Positions 32,862 through 42,438 of a stretch of DNA of 64,000 nucleotides are shown here, in pieces (position 1 is the stretch's first letter; each line of letters opens with the position of its first letter). The stretch is from Listeria ilorinensis (GTDB lineage Bacteria; Bacillota; Bacilli; Lactobacillales; Listeriaceae): assembly GCF_913566895.1 (NCBI RefSeq), contig NZ_CAJYCN010000001.1:124001-188000 (forward strand). Reading direction: 5' to 3'. The notes under the pieces were generated by a model. It worked only from the letters and a program-made list of their open reading frames with translations, was not told the origin of the DNA and searched no databases. Made by a program: the position numbers and the translations under genes.

Positions 32862-34582
32862 TATATCTCCTCCAATTGCGCTTTGATAAGTTCATAATAA
32901 AAGCCTTTTTTCGCTAAAAGTTCGGTATGCGTCCCTGTCTCCACAATGGCGCCATGATCCAGCACGATAATCCTGTCCATCTCAAGCATCCAGTGGAGTC
33001 GGTGCGTTGCAAAAAATACCAGCCGATTTTCAAACAAGTCAAGCATTGGCTGCTTCAACTCATATTCCGTTTCAATATCCAAATGGGCAGTCGGTTCATC
33101 CATCAAAACGACAGGTCGATCGGATAAAAAGGCCCGCGCCAGTGCGATCCGCTGTTCCTGACCGCCACTCAAAGACCGACCAGCTTCCCCAATCATCGTT
33201 TCAAAACCGTCCGGCATCTCCGAAAGAAACGCCGTCAATCCAGCTGATTCGGCCGCCTGCACAGCTTCTTCTCGACTTGCTTCTGGATGATAGAAACGAA
33301 TATTGCCCAGCACTGTATCATGAAACAGATAAGGATGCTGCGGAATATAGGTCACTTGTTCCTGCCAAGAGCGATCTGTAAGAACAGCCTCTTTGCCGTC
33401 AAAACGAAATTCACCCGACTCTGGCGCCAAAAAGCCACTGAGTACATCGATCATCGTGGATTTCCCGGAACCAGTTGCCCCGATGATTCCAATTTTTTCA
33501 TAGCCTGATACATGGAAGTCTACCTCTGCAAGCGATGAGCCACCAGCATCTTCATGTGTAACTGTAATCCCTTCAATTTGAAAACTTGTCGACGCTGTAT
33601 AGCGCGAGACTGGTAAAGTCGCCTGCCCTTTTTTCATGGCTTTTCCGCGTTTGATGATTGCCTGAATCGTTCGACCAGCGTCCTGCCCATCAAGAGTAGC
33701 ATGATAATCTGAACCTAGCTCACGGACAGGCAGAAAATACTCCGGCGCCAAAATAAGCACTGCCAGAGCAATCGGCAGACTCATCAAGCCATCAATCAAT
33801 CCCAGTCCTAAGAACAATGCCACAATCGCAATCGACAACATGGTGAAAAAGTCAAGTGCGAAAGAAGACAGGAATGCCACACGCAGTGTCCGCATCGTCG
33901 CTTTCCGGTAGCGAGAACTTGTTGCGGCAATCTTCCGCTCATGCCCATGACTGAGTCCCAAATATTTCAGCGTCTCCAGCCCTTTCAATGAGTCGACAAA
34001 GTGATTTGACAAAATCCGGTATGATTCAAACTGTGTGTCCGCTTGTTTCTTCGCAGCTAACCCCAGCAGAATCAGAAAAATAATTAAAATTGGAAACGTG
34101 ACTGCCAAGATAACAGCAGAAGTGACGTCCTGCGTGACCACATAAATCCAGATCATTACGGGAATAACCATCATATTGATGAACTTAGGGATGAATAACT
34201 CCAAATAACGCCGGAAATCCTGCACACCTTCCATCACCATCGTCACGACTTTTCCAGTTCCCTCCGCACGCGTAAACCGCGGACCGAGAATAAATAAATT
34301 TTCTAGCAGTTCTTCCCGCATTGTCCGCCCGATTTGAGCTGCATAACGATAGACGATCTGCTTTTTCCATACGTTTAGAAAATGACGCACCAAATAGGCC
34401 GCCGCGAAGAGGCCTATTTGTGAAATAACAGCTGAAAACGGCGCCTCATGAAAAAGAGCCGTGATCGCATCTGCCAAAAAACGCGCCATTGCAATAATTG
34501 CTGCCCCCTGAATAACTGTGAGGACAGCAAGAATCGCCAGTATCTGTTTGATTTTCGGATACTTAAATAGATCTTTTCCCAT
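32861..34582 (-). CDS. cydC: ABC transporter CydC, cytochrome bd assembly (heterodimeric exporter half)
   Basis: A 573-aa half-transporter: membrane domain (about 1-310), Walker A GATGSGKST (about 363), signature LSGGQEQRIALARA (about 470) and Walker B VVLMDEPTAHLD (about 489). Partner of the downstream CydD. Start and stop overlap its neighbours as TAATG on both sides, so cydB, cydC and cydD are translationally coupled. Names follow the Bacillus order cydABCD. Confidence 0.93.
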   Translation of the reverse strand: MGKDLFKYPKIKQILAILAVLTVIQGAAIIAMARFLADAITALFHEAPFSAVISQIGLFAAAYLVRHFLNVWKKQIVYRYAAQIGRTMREELLENLFILGPRFTRAEGTGKVVTMVMEGVQDFRRYLELFIPKFINMMVIPVMIWIYVVTQDVTSAVILAVTFPILIIFLILLGLAAKKQADTQFESYRILSNHFVDSLKGLETLKYLGLSHGHERKIAATSSRYRKATMRTLRVAFLSSFALDFFTMLSIAIVALFLGLGLIDGLMSLPIALAVLILAPEYFLPVRELGSDYHATLDGQDAGRTIQAIIKRGKAMKKGQATLPVSRYTASTSFQIEGITVTHEDAGGSSLAEVDFHVSGYEKIGIIGATGSGKSTMIDVLSGFLAPESGEFRFDGKEAVLTDRSWQEQVTYIPQHPYLFHDTVLGNIRFYHPEASREEAVQAAESAGLTAFLSEMPDGFETMIGEAGRSLSGGQEQRIALARAFLSDRPVVLMDEPTAHLDIETEYELKQPMLDLFENRLVFFATHRLHWMLEMDRIIVLDHGAIVETGTHTELLAKKGFYYELIKAQLEEI

Positions 34583-35595
34583 TAATACGTCATTTTCTCC
34601 TTACTAGAAACACGCTTCCGGAAAACATAATAACTCCAGATCTGATAACCTAGCACAAATGGCAGTAAGGTCACAGCCACTATGGTCATTACACTTAATG
34701 AATATTGCCCTGAAGCAGCGTTTTGAATAGTCAAATCAAAGCTGGAACTGATCGAGCTGATCATGACACGTGGGAACAAGCCGATAAAAATCGTTGCCAC
34801 GGTGAAAACAATTCCTAGTCCACCGAATGTAAAGGCAAGTCCGTCACGATCCTTCCACAAGAAGAGCGCGGAAAGCAGATACATGATCACTACAAGCCCA
34901 ATCGTAAGCGGCACAAGTACCGGACGAGCTTGGAAAATATCTGTGTTAAAATACGCTAACACTACATAAACAAGCAGAACAGGAACAGTGATAAACCAGA
35001 CACGTTTAGCCATCCGGCGCGCGCGATCTTGAATATCATCTTCTGTCCGCAGTGTGATAAACATTAAGCCATGTAGCAAACAAATCATTGTAATTGTCAA
35101 ACCACCCCATACGGAGAACAGTGAAATGTAATCAAAGAAACCTGCATACATATCCATTTCACCGTTGATCGGCATACCTTTGATCAAACTTGAGAACAAT
35201 ACACCTAGTAAAAACGGCGGCAGGATGCTTCCAAAGAAAATCACCCAGTCCCAAACCTTTCGCCATGTAGCCGAGTCTTTTTGACCGCGAAATTCAAAAG
35301 AAACGCCCCGGCCGATCAGTGCCAGTAGAAAAACAACAAGCGGAATATAATAACCGCTGAACATTGTCGCATACCAGTTTGGGAAAGCAGCAAAGATAGC
35401 GCCCCCAGCTGTCAGAAGCCAAACTTCATTGGCATCCCAGAATGGTCCGATCGTATTGACTAGTACACGCCGTTCCAAATCATTGCGCGCCATAAAACGT
35501 GTCGACATCCCGACCCCAAAATCAAAGCCTTCTAGGAAGAAGAAGCCGATAAACAGGACAGCTATTAATAAAAACCATAACTCATTCAGTGACAA
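34582..35595 (-). CDS. cydB: Cytochrome bd oxidase subunit II
   Basis: The 337-aa membrane subunit of the bd quinol oxidase, with family motifs NELWFLLIAVLFIGFFFLEG and GPFWDANEVWLL (about 45-56). I place the start at a TTG at 35595: AAAGGGGG lies eight bases upstream and the resulting N-terminus MSLNELWFLL and length match the family. A further TTG seven codons up would include the ribosome binding site. The start overlaps the cydA end by 14 bases. Confidence 0.95.
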   Translation of the reverse strand: MSLNELWFLLIAVLFIGFFFLEGFDFGVGMSTRFMARNDLERRVLVNTIGPFWDANEVWLLTAGGAIFAAFPNWYATMFSGYYIPLVVFLLALIGRGVSFEFRGQKDSATWRKVWDWVIFFGSILPPFLLGVLFSSLIKGMPINGEMDMYAGFFDYISLFSVWGGLTITMICLLHGLMFITLRTEDDIQDRARRMAKRVWFITVPVLLVYVVLAYFNTDIFQARPVLVPLTIGLVVIMYLLSALFLWKDRDGLAFTFGGLGIVFTVATIFIGLFPRVMISSISSSFDLTIQNAASGQYSLSVMTIVAVTLLPFVLGYQIWSYYVFRKRVSSKEKMTY

Positions 35596-36985
35596 CTTCT
35601 TCGCCCCCTTTGTCAAATGGATCTACAGACACATTCTCTTCTTTTTTCTCTCCATATGGTCCTTTTTTGATTTCTCGAATAAACAAGTAAATCAAAATAA
35701 TAGCTAAAATGGAGTAGATTGTTGAAAAGGCGATAATCGAGAATAAAATATTACCGGCTGAAACATTCGGCGAGACGGCATCTGCAGTCGTCATATATCC
35801 AAATACGACCCATGGCTGGCGGCCAATTTCTGTCATAATCCAGCCCATCGAGTTGGCAATGAATGGGAATAGGATCATTGGTACCATGATTTTCAGATAC
35901 CAAGTCGCATGTTCCAAACGTTTGCGCCAAGCAAGTACGATCCCAATCAAAGCCGTCATGATCATGATCATTCCTGCTCCTACCATGATCCGGAAGCTCC
36001 AGAAGGAAGTTCTTACAGGTGGGATATAATCTCCTGGCCCGTACTGTTCTTCATATTGAGCCTGCAGCTCATTCATCCCTTCTACAGAACCGTGGAAGGT
36101 CGAATAGGATAAGAAGCTGAGCGCATATGGAATTTCGACCGACCAGGTGTTTTTCTTATTTTCCGGATCGATTCCGGCAATCATCGTCCATGGAGCCGGA
36201 TCAGCTGTCGTATCCCATATGCCCTCTGTTGCAGCCATTTTCATCGGTTGCGTTTTTACCAGATATTGCGCTTGCGAGTGTCCACTAAACGCCGTACCAA
36301 AGCCGCCGATGATCGCCATAACCATCGCAATCTGGAAGGACCGCTTGAAAAATTGAACATCTTGTTTTTTGATCATCTTATACGCACTGACACCGGCAAT
36401 AAAGAATGCCCCCGTGGCAAATGCGCCAAAAATAACGTGCGGAAACTCGACGAGCAGCTGACCATTTGTGATCAGTGCCCAAAAATCATTCATTTCAGCG
36501 CGGCCATTTTTAAATTCAAAGCCGACTGGATGCTGCATAAATGAGTTGGCTGCAAGAATCCAGAAACTAGAAAGAATCGTCCCGATCGCTACCAGCCAAA
36601 TGCAGGCCAAATGCAACTTTTTGCTGAGACGGTCCCACCCAAAGATCCATAGACCGATAAATGTGGATTCCATAAAGAATGCAAGTAGTGCTTCGATTGC
36701 TAGTGGCGCACCAAATACGTCCCCTACAAATCGCGAATAATCCGACCAGTTCATCCCGAATTGGAATTCCTGGATGATCCCGGTTACAACCCCAACAGCA
36801 AAGTTAATTAGGAACAAGTGTCCCCAAAATTTTGCCATACGTTTGTAAACTTCTTTTTTCTTCACGACATAGAGCGTCTCCATCAGCGCAACCATAAATA
36901 CTAAACCAATCGACAGCGGCACGAATAGAAAATGAAAAATCGTGGTTGATGCAAATTGAAATCTGGCTAGAAATAACTTATCCAA
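35582..36985 (-). CDS. cydA: Cytochrome bd oxidase subunit I
   Basis: The 467-aa heme subunit reduces oxygen with quinol. The N-terminus LARFQFASTTIFHFLFVPLS carries the high-spin heme ligand (His18); GHSQAQYL (about 243) is near the Q-loop, and the protein is of the short Q-loop type usual in Firmicutes. The GRQPWVVFGYM motif lies near 387. The start is TTG at 36985, eight bases after AAGGAGG. First gene of cydABCD; a Rex-like site lies about 100 bases upstream, fitting redox control. Confidence 0.96.
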   Translation of the reverse strand: MDKLFLARFQFASTTIFHFLFVPLSIGLVFMVALMETLYVVKKKEVYKRMAKFWGHLFLINFAVGVVTGIIQEFQFGMNWSDYSRFVGDVFGAPLAIEALLAFFMESTFIGLWIFGWDRLSKKLHLACIWLVAIGTILSSFWILAANSFMQHPVGFEFKNGRAEMNDFWALITNGQLLVEFPHVIFGAFATGAFFIAGVSAYKMIKKQDVQFFKRSFQIAMVMAIIGGFGTAFSGHSQAQYLVKTQPMKMAATEGIWDTTADPAPWTMIAGIDPENKKNTWSVEIPYALSFLSYSTFHGSVEGMNELQAQYEEQYGPGDYIPPVRTSFWSFRIMVGAGMIMIMTALIGIVLAWRKRLEHATWYLKIMVPMILFPFIANSMGWIMTEIGRQPWVVFGYMTTADAVSPNVSAGNILFSIIAFSTIYSILAIILIYLFIREIKKGPYGEKKEENVSVDPFDKGGEEVVTE

Positions 36986-37359
36986 CCATTTCCCCTCCTT
37001 TTTTGCGTTTTTTCAGGAAATATTTTCCCATTTTACTTTTCTCTCTGACAAAGTTTGTGAAAAAACTAATTCAACCCTTTAATGAGTTGTTCTATATTTC
37101 ACAATGATGGCTAAAGCTATGTATGATTCTTCACTCACTAAGTTAGAGAAAGTTTTAGATTGTAATAAGTACCATATACAAATCATTTTATCCTATTTCT
37201 CAAGAAAATTATTTAGTTCTTTTGTTGCTATTTTTACATATTCCGCGACAAAAAGATTTATCCTTTATAAATCACAGGCGTTGCAACAGCTTTACTTTTG
37301 TGTTCCTATTCACAATAACACTCAAAAAAGAAGAATAAAATTGAATTAAGCCCAAAGGC
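36986..37359. other. cyd upstream region
   Basis: About 370 AT-rich bases between cydA and tadA. It contains the Rex-like site and must contain the cyd promoter. An 81-codon plus-strand frame has no ribosome binding site or protein-like composition. No tadA terminator stands out. Confidence 0.5.
37087..37104 (-). promoter_or_regulatory. Rex-like operator upstream of cydABCD
   Basis: On the minus strand TTGTGAAATATAGAACAA agrees with the Rex palindrome TTGTGAAATATTTCACAA at 15 of 18 positions. Rex represses cyd genes in Bacillus when NADH is low. The right half is degenerate. Confidence 0.55.
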
Positions 37360-37833
37360 CTATTCTTTTTGAGCTGTTTTTCGCTGTTTTCTAAGCTCAC
37401 GGAAGAAATTGGTTAGCATTTGTCCAGTTTCTTCTACCAATATTCCTTTTTCCACTTTACACGTATGATTAAACCGTTCGTCTTGAAGAAGATTCATTAA
37501 CGTCCCAGCTGTTCCGGCCTTAGGATCCGAGGCTCCATAATAAACTTTTTCGATTCGTGAAAGAAGAATCGCTCCGCTACACATTGGACAAGGTTCAAGC
37601 GTTACGTAAAGTTCGGCGCCGCTTAGCCGCCATGACTCAGCATGTTTACAAGCATCTTGAATCGCTAAAATTTCAGCATGCGTAATTGCATTCTGTGTGG
37701 TTTCGCGCAAATTATGACCGCGACCAATGATTTCGCCATCCTTTACGACAATGGCGCCAATCGGTACCTCTCCAATCGCCTGCGCTTTCTTAGCTTCATC
37801 CATAGCTATCCGCATGTAATCAGCTGGCTCCAT
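37360..37833 (-). CDS. tadA: tRNA-specific adenosine deaminase
   Basis: Converts A34 to inosine in tRNA-Arg(ACG). The 157-aa protein has the zinc-deaminase motifs THAEI (H52, proton shuttle E54) and PCPMC (C82, C85), and NLRE near residue 41. ATG at 37833 follows GAGGTG. Its place between cyd and the acyl-CoA synthetase is the known Listeria order. Confidence 0.95.
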   Translation of the reverse strand: MEPADYMRIAMDEAKKAQAIGEVPIGAIVVKDGEIIGRGHNLRETTQNAITHAEILAIQDACKHAESWRLSGAELYVTLEPCPMCSGAILLSRIEKVYYGASDPKAGTAGTLMNLLQDERFNHTCKVEKGILVEETGQMLTNFFRELRKQRKTAQKE

Positions 37834-37960
37834 GTATGCACCTCATTTCTGTAAAAGCATTCATGTTTATTGTAGCACAGCCCGACAGCAACCTTAGACT
37901 AATCTGCTCAAGCTAAAATCCACCTTGAATCTTTTTCGTTTGCTTTTCAATTTTATTTGT

Positions 37961-37986
37961 ATTACCATGTATTAGTAGCTGGTAAT
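37961..37986. repeat. Inverted repeat upstream of the acyl-CoA synthetase gene
   Basis: ATTACCA and TGGTAAT are separated by 12 bases, 50 bases before the start codon. It may be an operator or simply part of the promoter; no regulator is adjacent. Confidence 0.35.
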
Positions 37987-38035
37987 AAAACGAAATAGTC
38001 TCAATATACAACCTATTCAAAAAGGAGATTTGATA

Positions 38036-39619
38036 ATGATGTTTTCAGAAAATTTGATCGCGCCTGAAAAATACAATATTACAGATGAAATTATGCGCTT
38101 TGCTTCCGACAAAACAGCGCTCATTTGGCGGAATGAGCATGGTGAGGAGCGCACCTGGTCCTATAATGAACTGCTTGAAGAAGCTGCTAAATTTGCCAAT
38201 CTTGTCCAGCAGGCAGGTGTGCAAAAGGGCGACCATGTAATTGTCATGACGCCTCGACTGTTGGAAACCTATGCGATTTATATGGGGTTATGGCAAGCTG
38301 GCGCCATTATTATCCCTGCTTCCGAGTTATTGAAAGCGCACGATCTAGCCTATCGAATCGAACATGCGGGCGTCAAAGCGATTGTTACTTATGACGGTAT
38401 GACAGCTGAATTCGATAAAATTGCCTCGATGCCGACTGTCCAAGCAAAAATTCTGCTTGGTGGACAAAAGGACGGTTGGGAATCCTATGAAGAAAAAATG
38501 GCTGTGATGCCGACTACTTTCACAAATGTTGAGACATCCAGCACTGATCCTTGTTTACTAGCCTTCACAAGCGGAACAACAGGTAATCCCAAGGGAGTCG
38601 TTCATGTCCATGGTTGGGGCTATGCGCATATTCGGATCGCTGCTGAACGTTGGCTGGATATTCATGAGGATGATCTCGTTTGGGCGACTGCCGGTCCAGG
38701 ATGGCAGAAGTGGGTTTGGTCCCCATTCCTCTCAGTCCTTGGAAAAGGTGCTACAGGTTTTATTTTTGGCGGCCGCTTTAGCCCACAAAACCAGCTGCAT
38801 CTCTTGCAGAATGAAAAAATCAATGTGCTCTGCTGTACACCAACAGAATACCGACTGATGGCGAAAGTTTCTGGTTTAGACAGTTATGATTTAAGCTCGC
38901 TTCGAAGTGCCGTTTCGGCGGGTGAACCGCTCAATCGTGAAGTCATTGCCGTCTTCCAAGAGCATTTCGGCTTGAAAGTCCGTGATGGCTACGGGCAAAC
39001 GGAAAGCACTCTCCTGATCGGCACACTGGTCGACACAGAAATTCGTCCGGGTTCTATGGGCAAACCAATCATGCCAGAATATATGGCGATTATTGATGAG
39101 TTGGGTCAGCCGGTTCCAACTGGCGCGATTGGCGACATTGCCATCAAGAAAGATTTCCCCGCCCTGTTCGAGACCTACTATAAAGAACCGGAGCGCCTTG
39201 AAAAAGCAATCCGCGGAGATTATTTCGTAACAGGTGACCGAGCAACAGCAGATGCTGAGAATTATTACTGGTTCCAAGGCAGAAACGATGACATTATTAT
39301 CAGCTCTGGCTATACAATTGGCCCATTTGAAGTAGAGGACGCGTTGACCCATCATCCAGCGGTCAAAGAAGTAGCTGTTGTCGCAAGTCCGCATGAGATT
39401 CGCGGCACTGTCGTAAAAGCCTTTATCGTTTTAAAAGAAGGCTACAGCGGCTCTGATGATTTGATTAAAGAACTGCAGACCTTCACGAAAGAAAGGACTG
39501 CGCCTTACAAATATCCGCGCCGCATCGAATTTGTCAGCGAACTTCCTAAGACAGACTCTGGCAAAGTCCGCCGTGTCGCCTTGCGTGAAGCCGAATTTGC
39601 TGCCGTTCGCAGCAACTAA
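38036..39619 (+). CDS. Acyl-CoA synthetase, acetate-CoA ligase/MbcS-like
   Basis: A 527-aa adenylate-forming enzyme that activates a short carboxylic acid to its CoA thioester. The P-loop-like FTSGTTGNPKGVVH is near residue 177, GYGQTES near 320, TGDRA near 397 and the C-terminal PKTDSGKVRR carries the catalytic lysine. Annotated as acetate-CoA ligase in Listeria, but medium- or branched-chain acids are possible. The start is the ATG at 38036, eight bases after AAGGAG. Monocistronic with a terminator. Confidence 0.9.
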   Translation: MMFSENLIAPEKYNITDEIMRFASDKTALIWRNEHGEERTWSYNELLEEAAKFANLVQQAGVQKGDHVIVMTPRLLETYAIYMGLWQAGAIIIPASELLKAHDLAYRIEHAGVKAIVTYDGMTAEFDKIASMPTVQAKILLGGQKDGWESYEEKMAVMPTTFTNVETSSTDPCLLAFTSGTTGNPKGVVHVHGWGYAHIRIAAERWLDIHEDDLVWATAGPGWQKWVWSPFLSVLGKGATGFIFGGRFSPQNQLHLLQNEKINVLCCTPTEYRLMAKVSGLDSYDLSSLRSAVSAGEPLNREVIAVFQEHFGLKVRDGYGQTESTLLIGTLVDTEIRPGSMGKPIMPEYMAIIDELGQPVPTGAIGDIAIKKDFPALFETYYKEPERLEKAIRGDYFVTGDRATADAENYYWFQGRNDDIIISSGYTIGPFEVEDALTHHPAVKEVAVVASPHEIRGTVVKAFIVLKEGYSGSDDLIKELQTFTKERTAPYKYPRRIEFVSELPKTDSGKVRRVALREAEFAAVRSN

Positions 39620-39624
39620 CCTTA

Positions 39625-39686
39625 TAAAGCTCCCCTTCTAACTGATTCTCATGTCATTATGAGTCAATTAAAACGGGAGCTTTTTA
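39625..39686 (+). terminator. Terminator after the acyl-CoA synthetase gene
   Basis: AAAGCTCCC and GGGAGCTTTTT close a long hairpin with an inner ACTGATTCTCATG/CATTATGAGTCAAT stem. Confidence 0.75.
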
Positions 39687-39966
39687 TGATACAGATATTT
39701 CCCGGGTAATAAATATTTCCGACTACGGAAATATCTGACGTACTTTCTGCCTCCAAGACTGATCATCCATTGATACTGCCTGTCAATATCTATGGTCCAT
39801 CTGTCCTTGCGTCATGCTACTTGTGTTTCTGGATATCTAATCGCCCCATTCCAAATGATTCTCAAGAGTTTATAACTAATTATCTTTTCAACAAAAAGCT
39901 GTAACACCATGTGATCCCTTCTTATTGTTGATCTGCTTCTTTCTTCCATGATTTAAAAAAGCAATA
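39687..39966. other. Gene-free stretch with competing inverted repeats
   Basis: ATATTTCCG and CGGAAATAT (39713-39734) form a 9-bp stem with a four-base loop. AGATATTTCC at 39693 can pair with GGAAATATCT at 39727 instead. No open frame longer than about 30 codons looks real. On the minus strand short pieces such as MDDQSWRQKVRQIFP read like protein and may be debris. Confidence 0.4.
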
Positions 39967-40003
39967 AAGAAACACCAAACTTTTACGAGTTTGGTGTTTC
40001 TTT
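39967..40003. terminator. Terminator after the DUF805 gene
   Basis: AAGAAACACCAAACT and AGTTTGGTGTTTCTT form a 15-bp stem with T runs on both sides. Confidence 0.88.
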
Positions 40004-40447
40004 TTAGATATCAAATTCCTCATCTTGAAAACCATACTTATCTGTCCTCACACTGGGCATGGCCAGAAAAACGATCACAATAATACTTCCTACCCACGGA
40101 ATTAAGCCTAGCCACATAAAGTGTCCACTTTTACCAGTATCGTGCAGTCGGCGTACAGAGGAACTGAGCACAGGTACGAGTGCTGCTAGTGCAAACAGAG
40201 AATAAATCCCTATAACTACAAGCGAACTAGTAGCCATTGAGCCTACCCAAGCCAAAGCTTCTGCTTCCGTTCCTGTATAGGGAACAGTTAGCAAACTTGA
40301 AAACAAGATGGTAAAAAAGATGATCATCAAAACGCCCATAATTATCATATTTACCAACATACTGAGCCAATATTCCGACCGGGATGCCCGACCATGGAAA
40401 TTCGCATAATTTTTCCAGAAAAGCTTATAAGCTCGAAAAATATTCAT
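40004..40447 (-). CDS. DUF805 family membrane protein
   Basis: A 147-aa integral membrane protein with DUF805 features: N-terminal KLFWKNYANFHGRASRSEYW, then four hydrophobic segments, SSVRRLHDTGKSGHFMWLGL near 110. The family is of unknown function. The frame extends 18 codons up, but the ATG at 40447 follows AAGGAGAG and starts the conserved domain. Monocistronic. Confidence 0.9.
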   Translation of the reverse strand: MNIFRAYKLFWKNYANFHGRASRSEYWLSMLVNMIIMGVLMIIFFTILFSSLLTVPYTGTEAEALAWVGSMATSSLVVIGIYSLFALAALVPVLSSSVRRLHDTGKSGHFMWLGLIPWVGSIIVIVFLAMPSVRTDKYGFQDEEFDI

Positions 40448-40546
40448 TAAAAATCTCTCCTTGTAGTGTATAATTTTATAGCTTCTTTGAGAGGCCTTCA
40501 ATGTTTGCCTAAAAGCTTCACCTGATCATCACACTTGGTTGTTATT

Positions 40547-41899
40547 TCAGTTCAATTCCTGCACACGAAAAGTCTTACGCCACGTTTTCGCCATGATGAA
40601 ACAACATACTGCAAATGCCCCAAGGTCTGCTAGCGGAAAGGCATACCAGACACCCTCCAAGCCGAAAAAGTTCGGCAAAATCAAAAGTAGTGGCACGAGA
40701 CAAATGATTTGCCGCATCAGCGAAATAATAAAGGAGATACGCGCCCTTCCAAGTGCTTGATAAAGCCCACCACAGACGATCTGAAAACCAATCGTTGGAG
40801 CCGAAAGTAAAATCAGACGTACCGCATCTGTTCCTTCTGCAATCATTTCTGGTTCATTAGAGAATATTCGAACGAGCTGCGAAGGGAAAATTTCGACCAC
40901 TCCCCAAGCAATGATCGACATTACCGTCGCCACCACCATGGACAGCTTGACCGCTTTCATCACACGCTCATATTGTTTAGAACCATAATTGAAACCGACG
41001 ATCGGCTGCATGCCTTGCGTGACACCATTGATGGGCATGACCATAAATGAAGCGATCCGATTCGCCACGCCGTAAACTGCAATCGCCAGCGTACCTCCGT
41101 AAATCTGCAGCATCCAGTTGACCACGATTGTCACGATACTCCCTGCCGACATCATAATGAAAGACGGAAATCCAATCGCCATGATTTGCAAACTGAGTTT
41201 TGTATCAAAACAAAACTTGAAGCCTTGTAAGGAAAGCGAACTCTTGCCGGACAGAAAATAAACCAGCAGCCAGATCGCACCAACCGCTTGCGCAATCACA
41301 GTTGCCAGCGCTGATCCGCGTACTCCCATCCCAAAGCCCATGATGAAAACCGGGTTTAAAATCATATTGATGACCGCTGAAATGACCATCGTCAACATCG
41401 CTGTTTTGGCATTTCCTTCCGAACGGACAATATTATTCATCGCCATCGCAAAAGTCTGGAAGATCGCCGCAACTAAAATCAGCGATAAGAAGTCTTTTGT
41501 CATTTGATGGATTTCTTCTGGCGCACCGAACATCGTGATTAGCGGGTCCAAAAAAATAAATGTGGCAACCGCAATGACCACACTGGAGATCAGAACTAGC
41601 CAAATCACCTGATGATAAACCTTATTAGCATGTTCATTATCACCCGAGCCAAGCGATCGTGAAATAATCGAAGCGCCCCCGATTCCGAACATGGCTGCCA
41701 TCGCCATTAAAATCATTTGTACGGGAAAAGCAATCGACAGGGCTGCAACCCCGTTAGAGCCTACTCCATATGAAACAAAAATCGTGTCGACAATATTGTA
41801 CATGCCCATGACAAACATCCCGATAAAAGCCGGAATGGAAAGTCGTGCCATAAGAGAAGCAATACCGTCTTCCCCCAAACGTTTACTCTGTTCTTTCAT
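40547..41899 (-). CDS. MATE family multidrug efflux transporter
   Basis: A 450-aa, twelve-helix antiporter of the MATE family (MepA-like group), with two repeated halves. The N-terminal half has GIGGASIISRSLGSGD (about 72-87) and the C-terminal half QPIVGFNYGSKQYERV (about 293-308). It expels cationic drugs using a sodium or proton gradient. Its start overlaps the end of the marR gene by 17 bases, so both are made together, and MarR probably represses both. Confidence 0.92.
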   Translation of the reverse strand: MKEQSKRLGEDGIASLMARLSIPAFIGMFVMGMYNIVDTIFVSYGVGSNGVAALSIAFPVQMILMAMAAMFGIGGASIISRSLGSGDNEHANKVYHQVIWLVLISSVVIAVATFIFLDPLITMFGAPEEIHQMTKDFLSLILVAAIFQTFAMAMNNIVRSEGNAKTAMLTMVISAVINMILNPVFIMGFGMGVRGSALATVIAQAVGAIWLLVYFLSGKSSLSLQGFKFCFDTKLSLQIMAIGFPSFIMMSAGSIVTIVVNWMLQIYGGTLAIAVYGVANRIASFMVMPINGVTQGMQPIVGFNYGSKQYERVMKAVKLSMVVATVMSIIAWGVVEIFPSQLVRIFSNEPEMIAEGTDAVRLILLSAPTIGFQIVCGGLYQALGRARISFIISLMRQIICLVPLLLILPNFFGLEGVWYAFPLADLGAFAVCCFIMAKTWRKTFRVQELN

Positions 41900-42344
41900 T
41901 TAGATACCCTCTTTCTATAACCTCTAGTGAATTAGCTTTCATTTTATCAAGCAAACGAAGCAATTCGTTCTTTTCTTGTTCTGACAAGCCGGCTGTGACA
42001 CATTCACTCCATTTTGTCGTGATTTCTTCAATCAATTCCTGCAACTCCCAGCCTTTTTCTGTGACAAAAATACGGTGGACTCGCTTATCAGATGGGTCTG
42101 ACTCCCGGCAGATCAAATCAAGTTCTTCCAATCGATTCATATGGCGCGTGACATTAGCTTTATCCGTCATAAATCGTTTGGCCAGTGTCTCCTGTGTCAA
42201 GCCATCATGCCGGTAGAGTGTATACAGATAGCGCAACTGCCCCTTATTTAGCCCCGTATCTTTCAACCGTTCATTTTTAAATACCCACTCCGCCCGGTGG
42301 ATGATCGAAATGTCCTTTGTCATTTGTTCATGCCGTTCGCTCAC
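41883..42344 (-). CDS. MarR family transcriptional regulator of the MATE operon
   Basis: A 153-aa winged-helix repressor. The recognition helix region is LTQETLAKRFMTDKANVTRH (about 58-77) and the wing follows with RESDPSDKRVHRIFVTEKG. I place the start at a GTG at 42344 behind AGGGGGAG; an ATG ten codons upstream overlaps the leader hairpin and lacks a ribosome binding site. An operator-like palindrome overlaps its -35 and an attenuator lies in its leader. Confidence 0.9.
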   Translation of the reverse strand: MSERHEQMTKDISIIHRAEWVFKNERLKDTGLNKGQLRYLYTLYRHDGLTQETLAKRFMTDKANVTRHMNRLEELDLICRESDPSDKRVHRIFVTEKGWELQELIEEITTKWSECVTAGLSEQEKNELLRLLDKMKANSLEVIERGYLNERTE

Positions 42345-42364
42345 TTTTTCTCCCCCTATACATG

Positions 42365-42395
42365 AAAAAAGCACTCCGGTAGGCCCCAGAGTGTC
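42365..42395 (-). terminator. Attenuator-like terminator in the marR-MATE leader
   Basis: On the minus strand CACTCTGG pairs with CCGGAGTG across a six-base loop, followed by CTTTTTT. It lies between the predicted transcription start (about 42402) and the marR start (42344), with no gene before it, so it would stop transcription of the operon early unless relieved. Confidence 0.6.
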
Positions 42396-42408
42396 ATTCT
42401 ACTTTTTA

Positions 42409-42438
42409 ATCTTATCAAAAAATAGTTGACTACGCAAC
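42409..42438 (-). promoter_or_regulatory. marR-MATE promoter with overlapping operator
   Basis: TTGCGT (42437-42432), a 17-base spacer and TAAGAT (42414-42409) on the minus strand. The inverted repeat GTTG-ACTACG-CAAC (42425-42438) covers the -35, a plausible MarR autorepression site. Confidence 0.6.

Noticed and set aside
37104-37349. 81-codon plus-strand frame upstream of cydA
   Set aside because: No ribosome binding site, AT-rich composition, and it overlaps the Rex-like site.
38891-39394. 167-codon frame antisense to the acyl-CoA synthetase gene
   Set aside because: Shadow frame; the plus-strand gene has complete family motifs.
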